DNA of 64,000 bases from Chitinophagaceae bacterium (GTDB lineage Bacteria; Bacteroidota; Bacteroidia; Chitinophagales; Chitinophagaceae), in contig CANFKE010000004.1 in the NCBI GenBank assembly GCA_947447465.1, positions 1 through 64,000 of the forward strand, read 5' to 3'. Both the position numbers and the translations under genes were made by a program. Of this stretch, positions 43,534-52,800 are shown in pieces (position 1 is the stretch's first letter; every line of letters starts with the position of its first letter). Below the pieces are notes generated by a model, which ran no database searches, had not been told where the DNA came from, and saw only the letters and a program-made list of their open reading frames with translations.

Positions 43534-45249
43534 ATGAAAAAACTATACAGCCTACCTATTATTGCACTATTCGCACTATTCGCCAATACTGCAAAAGCTC
43601 AGTACCACATTACCTCCAGTAGTGTGAGTTTATATGCTGACTCAATGTGTATTGATCCTGTTTTTCTTATCAATACAAGCGGATTTACATCCGGATTGAA
43701 TGTGCATACTTATTTTGGTGATGGCACAGATAATATTAGTCCCGTAATGAGTGCTTTCGTAGGTGGTTATGCCTCATTTCCTCATACTTATACCTCGCCG
43801 GGTACTTATACGGTAAAACAAGTACTTGAATTGGGTGGTGCCTCTATAGACTCTCTCGTGAGTTTCTATGATTCAAAATTCTGCCAGACCTTTAATTTCA
43901 GTTCCTTTTACGATGCTAATAGTAATTGCGTTTTCGATAGTGCCACCGAAAACTATATTATTACACCAATTACTATTGCTGTAGATTCAAACGGAGTGAG
44001 GGTAGATACCTTTGTGACTACAAGTGGGTTGCATTATCAGGCATACGGAAACCCCGGCGATATTTATGCTTTTACCGTTATTAGCTCAGGTACTGGTTTG
44101 GTGCTAACCTGTCCGGCAAGTGGGGTCATCTATGATACCCTTTCAATGATCGTCAATGATTACATTTCTAAGCAGTTTGGTTTCAACTGTTCAGGTGCAA
44201 CCGGTTATGATGCTGCTGAATTAGTAACAACCCGTGCAGGTCGCCATTCTTTCCTTGCTGAAATTATGGCTACTAATCAGTATTGCAATCCTGCGGCTGT
44301 AACTGTGACTATGAATATGAACCCGAAATACAATTATTCATATGCCAACCCATTGCCAACATCTGTGGTAGGTCATACGCTTACATGGACGTTTCCTGCT
44401 TTGTCTGCTATTACCCCGCAATATATTTATGTAGTTGGTGAAGTGCCGGGTGCATGGTTGTTGGTCGGAGATACGGTTCAATCTTCCTATTATATTACAC
44501 CTACTACAGGTGATGCCGACCTCACTAACAATGCAGTGATACATATTGATACTGTGACCAGCTCTTTCGATCCTAATGATAAAGCTGTATTGCCGCAGGG
44601 TAACATACCTTTTGGTACAGGTACTAAACTTACCTATACCCTGAGATTTGAAAACACCGGTAATGATACTGCATTCAATATCCATATCATGGATACACTT
44701 TCAGACAAACTGGATGTAAAATCACTGGCTATTTTGGGTAGTTCGGCTGCAATGAACCTGGGTATTCAGAATGTAGGTGGGTTGAATATTGCTAAATTCG
44801 ATTTTCCGCACATCAATTTACTGGATAGCACTCATCATGGACAATGCGACGGATTTGTTACTTTCAGCATTAACACCAAGGATATGTTGACTTATGGTAC
44901 GCAGATATTCAATAGGGGGGGTATCTATTTCGATTATAACCCTGTAGTGATGACAAATACTGTTGTTACCACAGTTGGAATACCTGATGGGGTAGAAGAT
45001 ATGAGTAATGTTTCCGGTTCTAATATTGAGTTATTCCCTAATCCTGCCAATAATGAACTGACTGTCAAGGTCAATAATGGATCTTACAACACTATTAGTG
45101 TTATTAACAATCTGGGTCAGGAAGTGATGAAGCAGAATATCTCCGGAAGTAACACTAAATTGAACATAAAAGTATTGCCTGCCGGCAGCTACTATATTAC
45201 TGTGAAAGGCAATAGCGGAGTAAAGGCAGAACGCTTCCAGAAATTATAG
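43534..45249 (+). CDS. T9SS-secreted protein with PKD-like and DUF11/DUF7619-type domains
   Basis: 571 residues. Signal peptide MKKLYSLPIIALFALFANTAKA; a PKD-like domain (about 25-95: TYFGDGTDN...FPHTYTSPGTYTVKQ); a beta-rich middle; a repeat-like domain (about 345-465) opening SFDPNDKAVLPQG with LTYTLRFENTGNDTAFNI and DTLSDKLD; and a type A T9SS sorting domain at the end (LFPNPANNELTVKV...AERFQKL). Expected at the cell surface; adhesive or structural function is likely but unknown. A single gene with its own terminator. Confidence 0.8.
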   Translation: MKKLYSLPIIALFALFANTAKAQYHITSSSVSLYADSMCIDPVFLINTSGFTSGLNVHTYFGDGTDNISPVMSAFVGGYASFPHTYTSPGTYTVKQVLELGGASIDSLVSFYDSKFCQTFNFSSFYDANSNCVFDSATENYIITPITIAVDSNGVRVDTFVTTSGLHYQAYGNPGDIYAFTVISSGTGLVLTCPASGVIYDTLSMIVNDYISKQFGFNCSGATGYDAAELVTTRAGRHSFLAEIMATNQYCNPAAVTVTMNMNPKYNYSYANPLPTSVVGHTLTWTFPALSAITPQYIYVVGEVPGAWLLVGDTVQSSYYITPTTGDADLTNNAVIHIDTVTSSFDPNDKAVLPQGNIPFGTGTKLTYTLRFENTGNDTAFNIHIMDTLSDKLDVKSLAILGSSAAMNLGIQNVGGLNIAKFDFPHINLLDSTHHGQCDGFVTFSINTKDMLTYGTQIFNRGGIYFDYNPVVMTNTVVTTVGIPDGVEDMSNVSGSNIELFPNPANNELTVKVNNGSYNTISVINNLGQEVMKQNISGSNTKLNIKVLPAGSYYITVKGNSGVKAERFQKL

Positions 45250-45266
45250 TTATATGAAAATCGTAT

Positions 45267-45304
45267 AATGTAAAAGTCGCCTGTTATCAGGCGACTTTTA
45301 CATT
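45267..45304 (+). terminator. Rho-independent terminator
   Basis: A 17-bp perfect stem AATGTAAAAGTCGCCTG / CAGGCGACTTTTACATT with loop TTAT. Confidence 0.85.
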
Positions 45305-45389
45305 AATAGGCATAAACTATAGGGCACTAACATTTTTTAACTTAGAAAATTAGCAAGTAAATATTACATTCGCATTCTAATTTTTCCAA

Positions 45390-46595
45390 ATGGTACAATC
45401 AGATTTTATACACGTGCCGTACGGCAGAACCGTACATGGCGAAGATGAAGTAGAAGCGGTAGTAAAAGTTTTACGTACATCTACCCAAATGGGTAAGAAT
45501 GTGCGCGAAATGGAAGAACGCATTTCTGCACTATACGATAAGAAATACGGTATCATGGTAAACAGCGGATCTTCTGCTCTTTATCTTGCTGCAGACCTTA
45601 TGAATTATGAAGCTGGAGCAGAGATCATCACTCCTGCACTTACGTTCTCTACTACTGTAGCGCCTTTGGTCAAAAAAGGCTGGGTTCCTGCTTTCATTGA
45701 TGTGGAAGAAGGTACATACAACCTTGATGCAAATAAGGTAGAAGAAATGATCACGCCAAAGACAAAGGCGATGGTCATTCCTAACCTGATGGGTAACTTG
45801 CCAGATTGGAAGGCATTGCGTGAGATCGCAGATAAGCACAATCTGTTCGTATTGGAAGATTCTGCTGATACATTGGGCGCTGAGATAGGTGGTGCATCCT
45901 CTGGTCGTTTTACCGACATGAGTACTACCAGCTTTTATGGCTCACACATCATCAACTGTGGCGGTAATGGCGGTATGCTTTGTGTTAATACACCTGAGTT
46001 TTACGACCGCGGTCGCTTGTTGCGTAGCTGGGGCCGTAGCTCTTCTTTGTTCGTAGAATCTGAGAAGATCGAGAACCGTTTCAATGTTGAAGTAGATGGT
46101 ATTCCGTACGACGCTAAGTTCGTATTCGAGGAGCCGGGTTATAATATTGAGCCTTCAGAAATGGGTGCTGCTTTCGGTGTCGTTCAATTGAACAAATTGA
46201 AGCAGAATATAGATACGCGTACAGAGAATTACCTGCGTATGCGTAAATTCTTTGAGCAATATGAAGAATTCTTTATCCTGCCAAAGCAATTGCCGGATTC
46301 AAGAACAGGTTGGTTGGCTTATGCTTCCACAATTCGTGAAACTGCTCCTTTCATTCGCCGCGATATGCAGATATTCCTGGAGAAGAGAAATATTCAGACT
46401 CGTACTGTATTTACCGGTAATATCCTGCGTCAGCCTGGCTTTAAGCATGTAAATTGCAAAAAATCAAGTGGCGGATATCCTGAATCTGATAAGGTAATGC
46501 GTGGAGGTATGTTGCTGGCTTGTCATCATGGCTTGAGCGAAGAGCAGATCGCACATGTAATGGAGAGCGTTACTGCATTTATGAAGAGTTTCTAA
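45390..46595 (+). CDS. DegT/RfbH-like PLP enzyme with His replacing the catalytic Lys
   Basis: 401 residues, fold type I sugar PLP enzyme. PLP-binding parts: NSGSSAL (58-64), the FSTTV segment and LEDSADTLGA (Asp157). Where sugar aminotransferases have the Schiff-base Lys (SFHATK..), this protein has SFYGSHIINCGGNGG with His186 at the Lys position. This is the hallmark of RfbH (E1) and ColD, sugar 3-dehydratases using PMP. Surrounding LMGNLPDW, SADTLG and LRSWGRS also look like RfbH/ColD. The CxC cysteines of the E1 [2Fe-2S] site are not visible, which favours a ColD-like route. Likely product is a 3-deoxy sugar, or something else; the substrate is unknown. Confidence 0.75.
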   Translation: MVQSDFIHVPYGRTVHGEDEVEAVVKVLRTSTQMGKNVREMEERISALYDKKYGIMVNSGSSALYLAADLMNYEAGAEIITPALTFSTTVAPLVKKGWVPAFIDVEEGTYNLDANKVEEMITPKTKAMVIPNLMGNLPDWKALREIADKHNLFVLEDSADTLGAEIGGASSGRFTDMSTTSFYGSHIINCGGNGGMLCVNTPEFYDRGRLLRSWGRSSSLFVESEKIENRFNVEVDGIPYDAKFVFEEPGYNIEPSEMGAAFGVVQLNKLKQNIDTRTENYLRMRKFFEQYEEFFILPKQLPDSRTGWLAYASTIRETAPFIRRDMQIFLEKRNIQTRTVFTGNILRQPGFKHVNCKKSSGGYPESDKVMRGGMLLACHHGLSEEQIAHVMESVTAFMKSF

Positions 46596-46615
46596 TTGAA
46601 TAATATATAGACAGG

Positions 46616-46656
46616 CAGGCGTGCATTATTTTTTTAATGCACGCCTGTTTGCTTTT
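46616..46656 (+). terminator. Rho-independent terminator
   Basis: A 13-bp stem CAGGCGTGCATTA / TAATGCACGCCTG with a T loop, followed by TTTGCTTTTT. Confidence 0.85.
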
Positions 46657-46756
46657 TGTATTCCTCTGTCTTTAAAAATGTAACTTGCGCTTCATTAGTA
46701 TTTTAAACAGAGAACAGGGCAAAATCGCCAATACGCTAACAATTCCGGCTACTTAG

Positions 46757-47125
46757 ATGGATCTGATCACGTTATTACTTATTATCATGTTTTTGGGCTA
46801 CAGAAATGCAGCTCGCGCCCGGGAAAAAGGAGTCAATCCTATATTTTGGGGTGTACTTACTGCAGTATTGTTCATAGTCGGTAGTATTATCGGTTCTATG
46901 ATCGATCTGATCGGTATCCTTATCAGACATCCCGAATACAGACATGCTATTTCATCGGGCAATGTAAAAGAAGCTCAGGAGTTGACCGTTAATATTCAGG
47001 AGGCAATGCTGGAAAATTCTACTATCAATGGTCTTACTATCATGGTTTGCGCATTTGGTGGTTATCTTTTGGTCAGGTATTTGTTAAGTATCAAAAAGAT
47101 GCCCGGTAATAAAAATGTTGCATAA
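46757..47125 (+). CDS. Small membrane protein of unknown function
   Basis: 122 residues. Three hydrophobic segments: about 1-14 (LITLLLIIMFLGY), 28-52 (FWGVLTAVLFIVGSIIGSMI) and 92-110 (LTIMVCAFGGYLLVRYLL), separated by a charged helical region. No known domain. Between a terminator and trxA; it seems to be a single gene. Confidence 0.55.
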   Translation: MDLITLLLIIMFLGYRNAARAREKGVNPIFWGVLTAVLFIVGSIIGSMIDLIGILIRHPEYRHAISSGNVKEAQELTVNIQEAMLENSTINGLTIMVCAFGGYLLVRYLLSIKKMPGNKNVA

Positions 47126-47304
47126 GCCATAGAGGCAACTTCCTACTCAGAATAGCTGTCAAATTTTCAGTATTATACGTTCCGGATCAATATTACAATG
47201 TTGTTTGTGCCATTTGTGCTGTAAACAGGTATCAGAATTGCTATTGGTCCTTTTCGTAGGCACAATGGTTCAGTTTTTGCATTTATAATTGAAAATCAGC
47301 TATT

Positions 47305-47604
47305 ATGGATTCTTTTGAAACAGTGATCAACTCCGATACGCCCGTATTGGTAGACTTCTTTGCTACTTGGTGCGGCCCATGTAAAATGATGTCTCCGATA
47401 CTGAAGGAAGTAAAAGATAAGATGGGCGATAATGTTAAGATCATCAAGGTAGATGTAGATAAAAATCAGCAATTGGCTGCACAGTTCAATGTACAGGGAG
47501 TGCCAACACTTATTGTTTTTAAAAACGGACAGGCCAGATGGAGACAGTCTGGTGTAGTTCAGGCAAGACAGTTACAACAGGTACTGAATGAGCATATTGT
47601 TTAA
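47305..47604 (+). CDS. trxA: Thioredoxin
   Basis: 99 residues, standard thioredoxin size. The redox motif WCGPC is at about 27-31 in FFATWCGPCKMM, the buried Asp is in VLVDFF, and the cis-Pro is in GVPTLIVFKNG. No signal peptide, so cytoplasmic disulfide reductase. Flanked by its own terminator. Confidence 0.95.
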   Translation: MDSFETVINSDTPVLVDFFATWCGPCKMMSPILKEVKDKMGDNVKIIKVDVDKNQQLAAQFNVQGVPTLIVFKNGQARWRQSGVVQARQLQQVLNEHIV

Positions 47605-47659
47605 TTGCTTCTTATGCATGTCAGTTGATGTATCAGGGAGTTATTTATATTTATTTTTA

Positions 47660-47692
47660 AAGCCTTTTACTTGCAATAAAAGGCTTTCTTTA
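47660..47692 (+). terminator. Rho-independent terminator
   Basis: Stem AAGCCTTTTA / TAAAAGGCTT with loop CTTGCAA, then TCTTTATTTT, after trxA. Confidence 0.8.
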
Positions 47693-47707
47693 TTTTAAAA
47701 ATCTCCC

Positions 47708-47715
47708 TACATTTG
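47708..47715 (+). promoter_or_regulatory. -7 promoter element TACATTTG for icd
   Basis: Exact TAnnTTTG match, 53 bases before the start of icd. Confidence 0.6.
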
Positions 47716-47768
47716 GGCATTCCTAAGCTGGGATGTAGTAAGAATTAATAATATAAATACACTTAATA

Positions 47769-48995
47769 ATGGCAAAGATTAAAGTAGCAAATCCGGTGGT
47801 AGAGCTGGATGGCGATGAGATGACCCGAATCATATGGAAGTATATTAAGGAAAAATTGATCCTTCCGTATCTGGATATTGATATTAAGTACTACGATCTG
47901 GGAATGGAATCAAGAGACCAGACCAATGATCAGGTGACCATAGATTCAGCTAATGCCATTAAACAATACGGTGTTGGTATCAAGTGTGCAACGATCACAC
48001 CTGATGAGGAGCGTGTAAAGGAATTTGGCCTGAAACAAATGTGGAAGAGCCCTAACGGAACGATCCGTAATATATTGGACGGTACTGTATTCCGTGAGCC
48101 CATCGTTATGTCTAACATTCCTCGTTTGGTACCTAACTGGACCGCACCTATCTGCATCGGTCGTCATGCATTTGGCGATCAGTACAGAGCTACAGACTTT
48201 GTTGTAAAGGGTAAAGGTAAGTTGACCATTAAGTTCGAAGGCGAAGATGGTCAGACCATTGAGCATGAAGTATATAATTTCAAGGGAGATGGCGTAGCCT
48301 TAGCTATGTACAACACTGATGAATCAATAATGGGTTTTGCTCGTTCATGTTTCAATCTTGCATTGTCTAAGGGTTGGCCGCTCTATCTTTCCACAAAGAA
48401 TACCATTTTGAAAAAATATGATGGCCGTTTCAAAGATATTTTTGAAGACATCTATCAAAAGGAATTTAAAGCGGAGTTTGAAAAAGCTAAGATCACTTAC
48501 GAGCATCGCCTTATCGATGATATGGTTGCCAGCGCATTAAAATGGCATGGTAATTTTGTTTGGGCTTGTAAGAACTACGATGGTGACGTACAAAGCGATA
48601 CAGTTGCGCAGGGATTCGGATCTTTAGGATTGATGACCTCTGTATTGATAACACCTGATGGTAAGACGATGGAAGCTGAAGCAGCACACGGTACTGTTAC
48701 CCGCCACTATCGCGAATACCAGAAAGGCAATCCTACTTCTACTAATCCGATCGCTTCCATTTTTGCATGGACTCGCGGGCTTGCTTTCCGTGGAAAACTG
48801 GATAATAATCAGGAGTTGATACACTTTGCTAATTCACTGGAGCAGGTATGTATCGATACCGTAGAAAGTGGTAAAATGACCAAAGATCTTGCCGTTTGTA
48901 TTCACGGTAATAAAGTAAGTCATGGCAAAGATTATCTTTACACAGAAGAGTTCCTTGATGCGATCAATGAAAATCTGGTAGCTAAGCTTGGATAA
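47769..48995 (+). CDS. icd: NADP-dependent isocitrate dehydrogenase, eukaryote-like (type II)
   Basis: 408 residues. Converts isocitrate to 2-oxoglutarate and CO2 with NADPH formation. The start [20 protein letters not shown] and the substrate-binding segment [20 protein letters not shown] are those of the dimeric mitochondrial/cytosolic-type enzyme, not the E. coli type. The IDDMVA and [16 protein letters not shown] segments give the metal and coenzyme sites, and TVTRHYR the NADP-specificity residues. Single gene with its own promoter and terminator. Confidence 0.95.
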   Translation: MAKIKVANPVVELDGDEMTRIIWKYIKEKLILPYLDIDIKYYDLGMESRDQTNDQVTIDSANAIKQYGVGIKCATITPDEERVKEFGLKQMWKSPNGTIRNILDGTVFREPIVMSNIPRLVPNWTAPICIGRHAFGDQYRATDFVVKGKGKLTIKFEGEDGQTIEHEVYNFKGDGVALAMYNTDESIMGFARSCFNLALSKGWPLYLSTKNTILKKYDGRFKDIFEDIYQKEFKAEFEKAKITYEHRLIDDMVASALKWHGNFVWACKNYDGDVQSDTVAQGFGSLGLMTSVLITPDGKTMEAEAAHGTVTRHYREYQKGNPTSTNPIASIFAWTRGLAFRGKLDNNQELIHFANSLEQVCIDTVESGKMTKDLAVCIHGNKVSHGKDYLYTEEFLDAINENLVAKLG

Positions 48996-49004
48996 TATTT
49001 TGAT

Positions 49005-49036
49005 AGTGGGTGGTTGAAAGACCATCCACTTTTTTT
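49005..49036 (+). terminator. Rho-independent terminator
   Basis: Stem AGTGGGTGGT / ACCATCCACT (one G-U pair) with loop TGAAAG and TTTTTT, after icd. Confidence 0.85.
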
Positions 49037-49158
49037 GTTTTGTTGCAAGGTGATTCTTGCTAATATGATATAGCCATCAAGTGGTTATAGTCACTTTGGT
49101 CGTTTGAATTTTGAATTTTGCCCATTAAATAAGTATATTGCCTGATAATTGCGCTTCG

Positions 49159-49671
49159 ATGAAAAAAATACTATTACTCTGCTGTTTATTTAGTGCTTTT
49201 TTTGCTTGTAAAAAGGAAGATAACACTCGTACAGTTTCGGGTTACGGACAGGCCATAGATAGTATGTATCTGTCTTATAATCATACCTATTTATTCTTTT
49301 TTGAGCGCACTGTTGGCGGTGTTACCACTGTTGATTCTGACAGGGTGTTATTTCGTTCTAATGGTACTGTATCTGAGGTGAGGAATTACTATGATATCCT
49401 TTCTCATACCTATCCCGATACAATTACCTATACGATCAATACTAGTTTCGATTACAATATCAACTGGTCTCAGGTACCTAATGCACTGCTTTTTTCAGCA
49501 TATCCTATTCACGATTCTGTAAGGGGATATTTGTTGCACGACTACCTGAATAATGATGTAGTATGTATGTATCGTACCTTAAATGACGTTACCTCAAATA
49601 ATCAGATCAAGGTCATTCATGCTTTGCCTGACTCTACATCATATGTGTTTGGCTACATAAAGAAATTGTAA
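49159..49671 (+). CDS. Hypothetical lipoprotein
   Basis: 170 residues from ATG 49159. Signal peptide MKKILLLCCLFSAFFAC with lipobox FFAC, then KKEDN. The body is beta-rich with many Tyr/Asp and no known domain. The in-frame TTG at 49138 is not used because the signal peptide begins at the ATG. Single gene with a terminator. Confidence 0.6.
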   Translation: MKKILLLCCLFSAFFACKKEDNTRTVSGYGQAIDSMYLSYNHTYLFFFERTVGGVTTVDSDRVLFRSNGTVSEVRNYYDILSHTYPDTITYTINTSFDYNINWSQVPNALLFSAYPIHDSVRGYLLHDYLNNDVVCMYRTLNDVTSNNQIKVIHALPDSTSYVFGYIKKL

Positions 49672-49713
49672 ATTAATGATTGCAGGTCAATCAATTAGTT
49701 AAAGTAAATTGTT

Positions 49714-49744
49714 AAAATGGGCTGCCTTATGGTAGCCCATTTTT
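49714..49744 (+). terminator. Rho-independent terminator
   Basis: Stem ATGGGCTGCC / GGTAGCCCAT (one G-U pair) with loop TTAT, A-rich before and TTTT after. Confidence 0.85.
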
Positions 49745-49747
49745 AGT

Positions 49748-49779
49748 TTTGAATGGTAATTACCGATGATTTATATTTG
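49748..49779 (+). promoter_or_regulatory. Full promoter TTTG-N20-TATATTTG
   Basis: TTTG at 49748-49751 and an exact TATATTTG at 49772-49779, 20 bases apart; the best-formed promoter in the window. Confidence 0.7.
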
Positions 49780-49830
49780 TAAAGAACAATTTTAGGCAGA
49801 TTAATAATATTCAGGATGAGGTGTAGCCAA

Positions 49831-52800
49831 ATGAAAAGCGTGTTATTGCTGATAATACTTCTTTTTTATATTCGTGTGGATGGGCAGATAATAAGAACAC
49901 TTGCAGGTGATGGCGTAATTGCCGCAAGTTCGGGTGAAGGTAATTTAGGTTCTTGTGTGGCTGCTCGTTTTTGGGTGCCATCGGGTATTGCGGTCGATTG
50001 GAAGGGGAATATTTATGTTTCAGATGCGGCATGGAACGTAGTAAGGCGTATCAGACCTGACGGTTTGGTGACTACTTACGCCGGTAACGGCTTTATCGGA
50101 TTCAGCGGTGATAATGGACCTGCTGTTTCTGCAAAGCTACAGGCTCCCGCAGGATTGGCGTGTGATGCAATTGGCAATTTGTATATTGCTGATGCTGCTA
50201 ACAAAATAGTAAGGAAAGTGGATACATTTGGAGTTATTACCACAATAGCCGGTGTAGCCCCTCCCACTGCTGTAGGTGTTTCTGCTACAGGTGGCCCTGC
50301 GCTTTCTGTTCGTCTGGGATCGGTACAAGGTCTTGCTTTTGATGCGGCAGGTAATCTTTACATTGCAAATGGAAATGATAGAGTCTGGAAGCTGAATGCT
50401 ACAGGAACAACGATCTCACTTTTTGCAGGTGGTATTGGTGGTGGTTACACAGGAACCGGTGGCCCCGCAACAGCGGCCGGAATGGATGGCGTGTCGGATG
50501 TTTATGTTGATCCATCAGGTGTTGTATATATATCTGAGCAGGTAAATCAAGTGGTCCGTAAAGTAGATGCGTCTGGTATAATATCTTTATTTGCAGGAAC
50601 GGGAGCCTCAGCCGGTTCAACAGGTGACGGAGGTGCGGCTACTGCGGCCAAATTCAATAGCCCGGGTGGAGTAAGAAGAGATGCCGCAGGTAATTTTTAC
50701 ATATGCGATATAGGTAACAATAAGATACGCAAGGTCACTCCGGGCGGAACGATCACTTTGTATGCAGGTGCATCAGGTACTGGCACTGCTTCGGGTTTTG
50801 CAGGCGATGGACTGGCTCCGGGTACGTCTTCCAGATTCTATTATCCCAATGCGCTTTGTTTCGATTCTGCTGGTCGTATGTTTATCGTAGATAAGGGACC
50901 TGGTAATGTAGGTACAGGTGGTGGACGTAGAGTAAGACAGGTATTTAATGTAGAGTCGTTTCATATTACCGGATCTCCTTCAACATCAATATGTTCATCA
51001 GATACGGTCAATTTTACCGCGGTAACAACTAATGCATATTATACTTACGAGTATAGGTGGAAGGTTAATGGTGTTGCTGCCGGTACTAATTCCAAAATAT
51101 TTCACCCCGCTTCAATTAATAACAATGACAGGATCTCTTGTACAATCATAGATACCGCACATGGGGGAATGCTACTGGCTAAGTCTGATACGATAACAAT
51201 GACCGTCAATCCGGTAGTAGTGCCTACTATCACTATCAATACATTGAGTGATACTGTTTGTTCAGGTGCTACAGCAAATTATACGGCTTCTATAACTAAT
51301 GGAGGTACTTCGCCAACAATTCAATGGAAAGTATCTGGTGTCACAGTTGGTTCGGGTAGTTCTTATTCATATGTTCCTGCCAATGGCGATACAGTAACTG
51401 CTGTTCTTACTTCCAATGCTGTATGTGCGATACCCAATGTCGTTGTAGCTTCCAGAAGGGTAACCGTGGCTCAGTTGCCCAACGCAGGTGCATTATCAGG
51501 TCCTGCCTTTGTATGTACAGGCAACACTATTTCTCTTGTAAGTTCGGGCACTGTTGGTGGTACATGGAGTGCTACAAATGCTCGCGCTACGGTATCTTCA
51601 GCTGGGGTAGTTAGCGGAATGACTGCGGGCGCTGATACTATAACTTACACGGTCAATACGGCTACTTGCGGTAGTGCTACTGCAACACAAGTAATAACGA
51701 TCGGCAGTACTCCTGTTGCAGGTACTATTTCAGGTGCTACATTTGTTTGTCCATCAGCTTCCATCAGCTTAAATACCACAGGTATTGGTGGTAACTGGAG
51801 TATGAGTAATTCGCTGGCGACAATTTCGTCATCAGGTGTTATTACAGGTGTGAGCAGTGGAGTAGATACTGCATTCTATACAGTTACCAACACTTGCGGC
51901 ACTACTACTGCTTCATCGGCGATTACAATAGGTGTTAGCCCATTGCATTTAGCCGGTGCCATCTCTGGTCCTACGGCAGTGTGTTTAGGCTCATCAGTAT
52001 CCCTATCCAATACCGCAACTACCGGTGCATGGTCCAGCAGAAACACGGCAATAGCTACTATCGATGCAGCGGGTGTATTATACAGTATGGGTGTAGGGGT
52101 AGATACTATCAATTACATTTTCTCAAATGGTTGTGGTTCAGATACTGCAACTCATATAGTAACTATAGATCCGGTATTATCGGCAGGTGCAATAACAGGC
52201 TTGAATGTGGTTTGTCCGGGTTATACTATCGCATTGTCAAATACTGTTGCAGGGGGCACTTGGAGCATTTCTAATGCCCATGCTACGATCTCGGCCTCAG
52301 GAATAGTTTCGGGCGTCTCTGCAGGTCAGGATACCGTATATTATACCGTTAGTAATTCATGCAATACGGCTGTTGCATCTTCGGTTATAACCGTTGGGGT
52401 GAGTTCATTGCATGATGCCGGTGTTATTACAGGGCCCGTTACAGCATGTACAGGTACCACAGTAACTTTATCAGATACTGCTACAAGTGGATACTGGCTT
52501 AGCTTGAACCCCGCGGTGGCTACTGTAAATGCTGCCGGTATTGTTACACCTTTATCAGGAGGTGTAGATACTATTTATTATATAGTTACAAGTGGCTGTA
52601 ATCCCGATACTGCTGCCCATATGATCACTGTCATTCCTGTATTGTCAGCAGGCACTATCAGCGGGCTATCTTCTGCTTGTTTGGGATTGCCTGTTTCATT
52701 GTCAACTACGTCAACTGGTGGTGTGTGGTCAAGTAGCGATATGGCTGTGGCAATGATAGATGCTGCAGGTAATGTAACGACAAATACACCCGGTGTTACA

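Noticed and set aside
45390-46595. Ordinary DegT-family sugar aminotransferase
   Set aside because: The Schiff-base Lys position holds His186.
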